DNA from: CAZVAR01 sp964625225
GTDB lineage: Bacteria > Pseudomonadota > Alphaproteobacteria > JAJUGE01
Assembly (NCBI GenBank): GCA_964625225.1
Contig: CAZVAR010000160.1
Coordinates: 1 to 7,556, forward strand
Direction of reading: 5' to 3'
DNA: 7,556 bases
This document shows, one piece after another, positions 6,961 through 7,556 of this stretch. The first letter of the stretch is position 1; every line of letters starts with the position of its first letter. The notes below the pieces were generated by a model. That model did no database searches. It worked only from the letters and a program-made list of their open reading frames with translations, and was not told the origin of the DNA. Made by a program: the position numbers and the translations under genes.

Positions 6961-7181
6961 GCGTCAGCGGCGATGCATCCCGGAACGACCCCTCCCGATC
7001 GAGATGCGGGTGGCGGGGGAATTCCGACCCCGGGCCCCGCATTGCCGCCATTCACGATCCCTTAAGATCTGCCCCCTATTACGCTAATGCGCGAGGAGGT
7101 TGTCGTTCCGCCGGCGCGGCTCCACCGGAGAGCGGACGGAGGCCCGCGCGCCGTCCCATCTGTGCAACGTCCGCCTCGTCA
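6961..7181. other. Spacer without a convincing gene
   Basis: This 221-bp stretch between the CBM-like gene and the HTH gene is locally GC-rich, with a short AT-rich patch at about 7050-7088. No terminator with a T-run follows the CBM-like gene. A weak promoter-like pair, TTGCCG (7042-7047) and TAAGAT (7063-7068), has a spacer of only 15 bp. An AGGAGG at 7094-7099 is not followed by a start codon at a useful distance. Short open frames here are arginine- or proline-rich and look non-coding. Confidence 0.5.
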
Positions 7182-7397
7182 ATGGGCAAGAGGATGCTCA
7201 CCGATCGGCAGCTGGAATTGATCCGCATGCTCACGGCAGGTTACACGGCCCGGGAGATAGCTCAGCGGCTCGGCATTGCGCCCAGAGAGGCGCGTCCTGC
7301 GGTTCGCGATGTGCTGCGGATACTGAGTGCTTATCCCGATCCGGAGGCCGGCAGCGGCAACGGAACGACGTCGCGGGGAGACAATTCTCAATCCTGA
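7182..7397 (+). CDS. Small stand-alone LuxR/GerE-type helix-turn-helix protein
   Basis: The 71-aa product is nearly all one DNA-binding domain of the LuxR C-terminal type: LTDRQLELIRMLTAGYTARE (6-25), then IAQRLGIAPREARPAVRDVL (26-45). LT-RQ-E, the A-G-T--EIA core and the LGI turn match the family. The last 20 residues are polar and probably disordered. There is no receiver or autoinducer-binding domain, so any signal input would need a partner; it might act as a short regulator or be the relic of a larger gene. The start is uncertain: the ATG at 7182 has no Shine-Dalgarno, while an ATG at 7194 follows GAGG too closely. No other start exists upstream in this frame before the spacer. The third-position GC is lower than in the ligase gene. 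It converges with a minus-strand frame and overlaps it by 10 bp. Confidence 0.65.
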   Translation: MGKRMLTDRQLELIRMLTAGYTAREIAQRLGIAPREARPAVRDVLRILSAYPDPEAGSGNGTTSRGDNSQS

Positions 7398-7556
7398 GGC
7401 GAACCGAACCGGCGCACTACGGTACGGGCACGTTGTGCGAGACAGACATTTCCCTCGCCTCGGCATCTCGGGCAAATCTCGACGAAGTCGCTCCAGAATT
7501 CCTCGGCGATCTCTTCCAGAAACGGACACGGTGGTATAGGCTCAAGCCTGTCCCCC
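7388..7556 (-). CDS. Partial hypothetical protein with four cysteines, entering from the right edge
   Basis: An open frame runs from the right edge to a TGA at 7388-7390, giving 55 C-terminal residues. The visible part reads PCPFLEEIAEEFWSDFVEIC, then PRCRGEGNVCLAQRARTVVR, ending FGSPQD. Its acidic and hydrophobic pattern looks like a real helix, unlike the arginine-rich translations of the other frames here. The cysteines are spaced C-X17-C-X2-C-X6-C, which could bind zinc or an iron-sulfur cluster. No ATG, GTG or TTG start occurs in frame inside the window, so the N-terminus must lie beyond the edge. It ends tail-to-tail with the HTH gene. I do not recognise the family. Coding status rests only on composition and the absence of stops. 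Confidence 0.45.
   Translation of the reverse strand, partial: GDRLEPIPPCPFLEEIAEEFWSDFVEICPRCRGEGNVCLAQRARTVVRRFGSPQD

Noticed and set aside
7042..7068. A promoter-like pair, TTGCCG and TAAGAT, upstream of the HTH gene.
   Set aside because: The spacer is only 15 bp and neither box is close to consensus, so I did not call it as a promoter.
7179..7529. A 116-codon minus-strand frame across the right end.
   Set aside because: It is arginine-rich and antisense to the HTH gene. The other minus-strand frame ending at 7388 has far more protein-like composition.

Overview
The window is GC-rich bacterial DNA that looks alphaproteobacterial. The best clues are the binding-protein/permease set, which resembles alphaproteobacterial peptide transporters, and an acyl-CoA ligase of the DmdB-like type common in Rhodobacterales, Rhizobiales and Rhodospirillales. 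No rRNA, tRNA, insertion sequence, CRISPR array or prophage gene was seen.

Left part (1-4293, minus strand): a peptide-type (Dpp/Opp) ABC importer read right to left. The order is periplasmic substrate-binding protein (2719-4293), DppB-type permease (1642-2622), DppC-type permease (661-1638), and a DppD-type ATPase that runs off the left edge (1-574). A second ATPase (DppF-type) would be expected beyond the edge. The DppB gene has an in-frame TAG at 1840-1842, inside an otherwise intact and well conserved reading frame. Unless the stop is read through or is a base-call error, this transporter is broken. A perfect 7-bp GC hairpin lies between the binding-protein gene and dppB.

Middle (4294-4502): a 209-bp divergent control region. 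It holds a near-palindrome (TTACCGAACGGTGA) and a 7-bp hairpin just upstream of the Shine-Dalgarno sequence of the plus-strand gene.

Right part (4503-6960, plus strand): a probable two-gene unit. It encodes a complete AMP-forming acyl-CoA ligase (544 aa, DmdB/medium-chain fatty-acid type) and, 22 bp later, a secreted 266-aa protein built from two carbohydrate-binding-module-family-2-like domains joined by an Ala/Pro-rich linker, with no catalytic domain. The second is the most unusual gene here, since CBM2 domains normally sit on cellulases, xylanases or chitinases.

Right end (6961-7556): a 221-bp spacer with no convincing gene, then a 71-aa protein that is almost only a LuxR/GerE-type helix-turn-helix. 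A minus-strand partial reading frame with four cysteines enters from the right edge and ends tail-to-tail with it, overlapping by 10 bp.

The functional links are partly inferred. The ABC genes plainly form one uptake system. Its divergent arrangement with the acyl-CoA ligase suggests a shared control region but does not prove a shared pathway.
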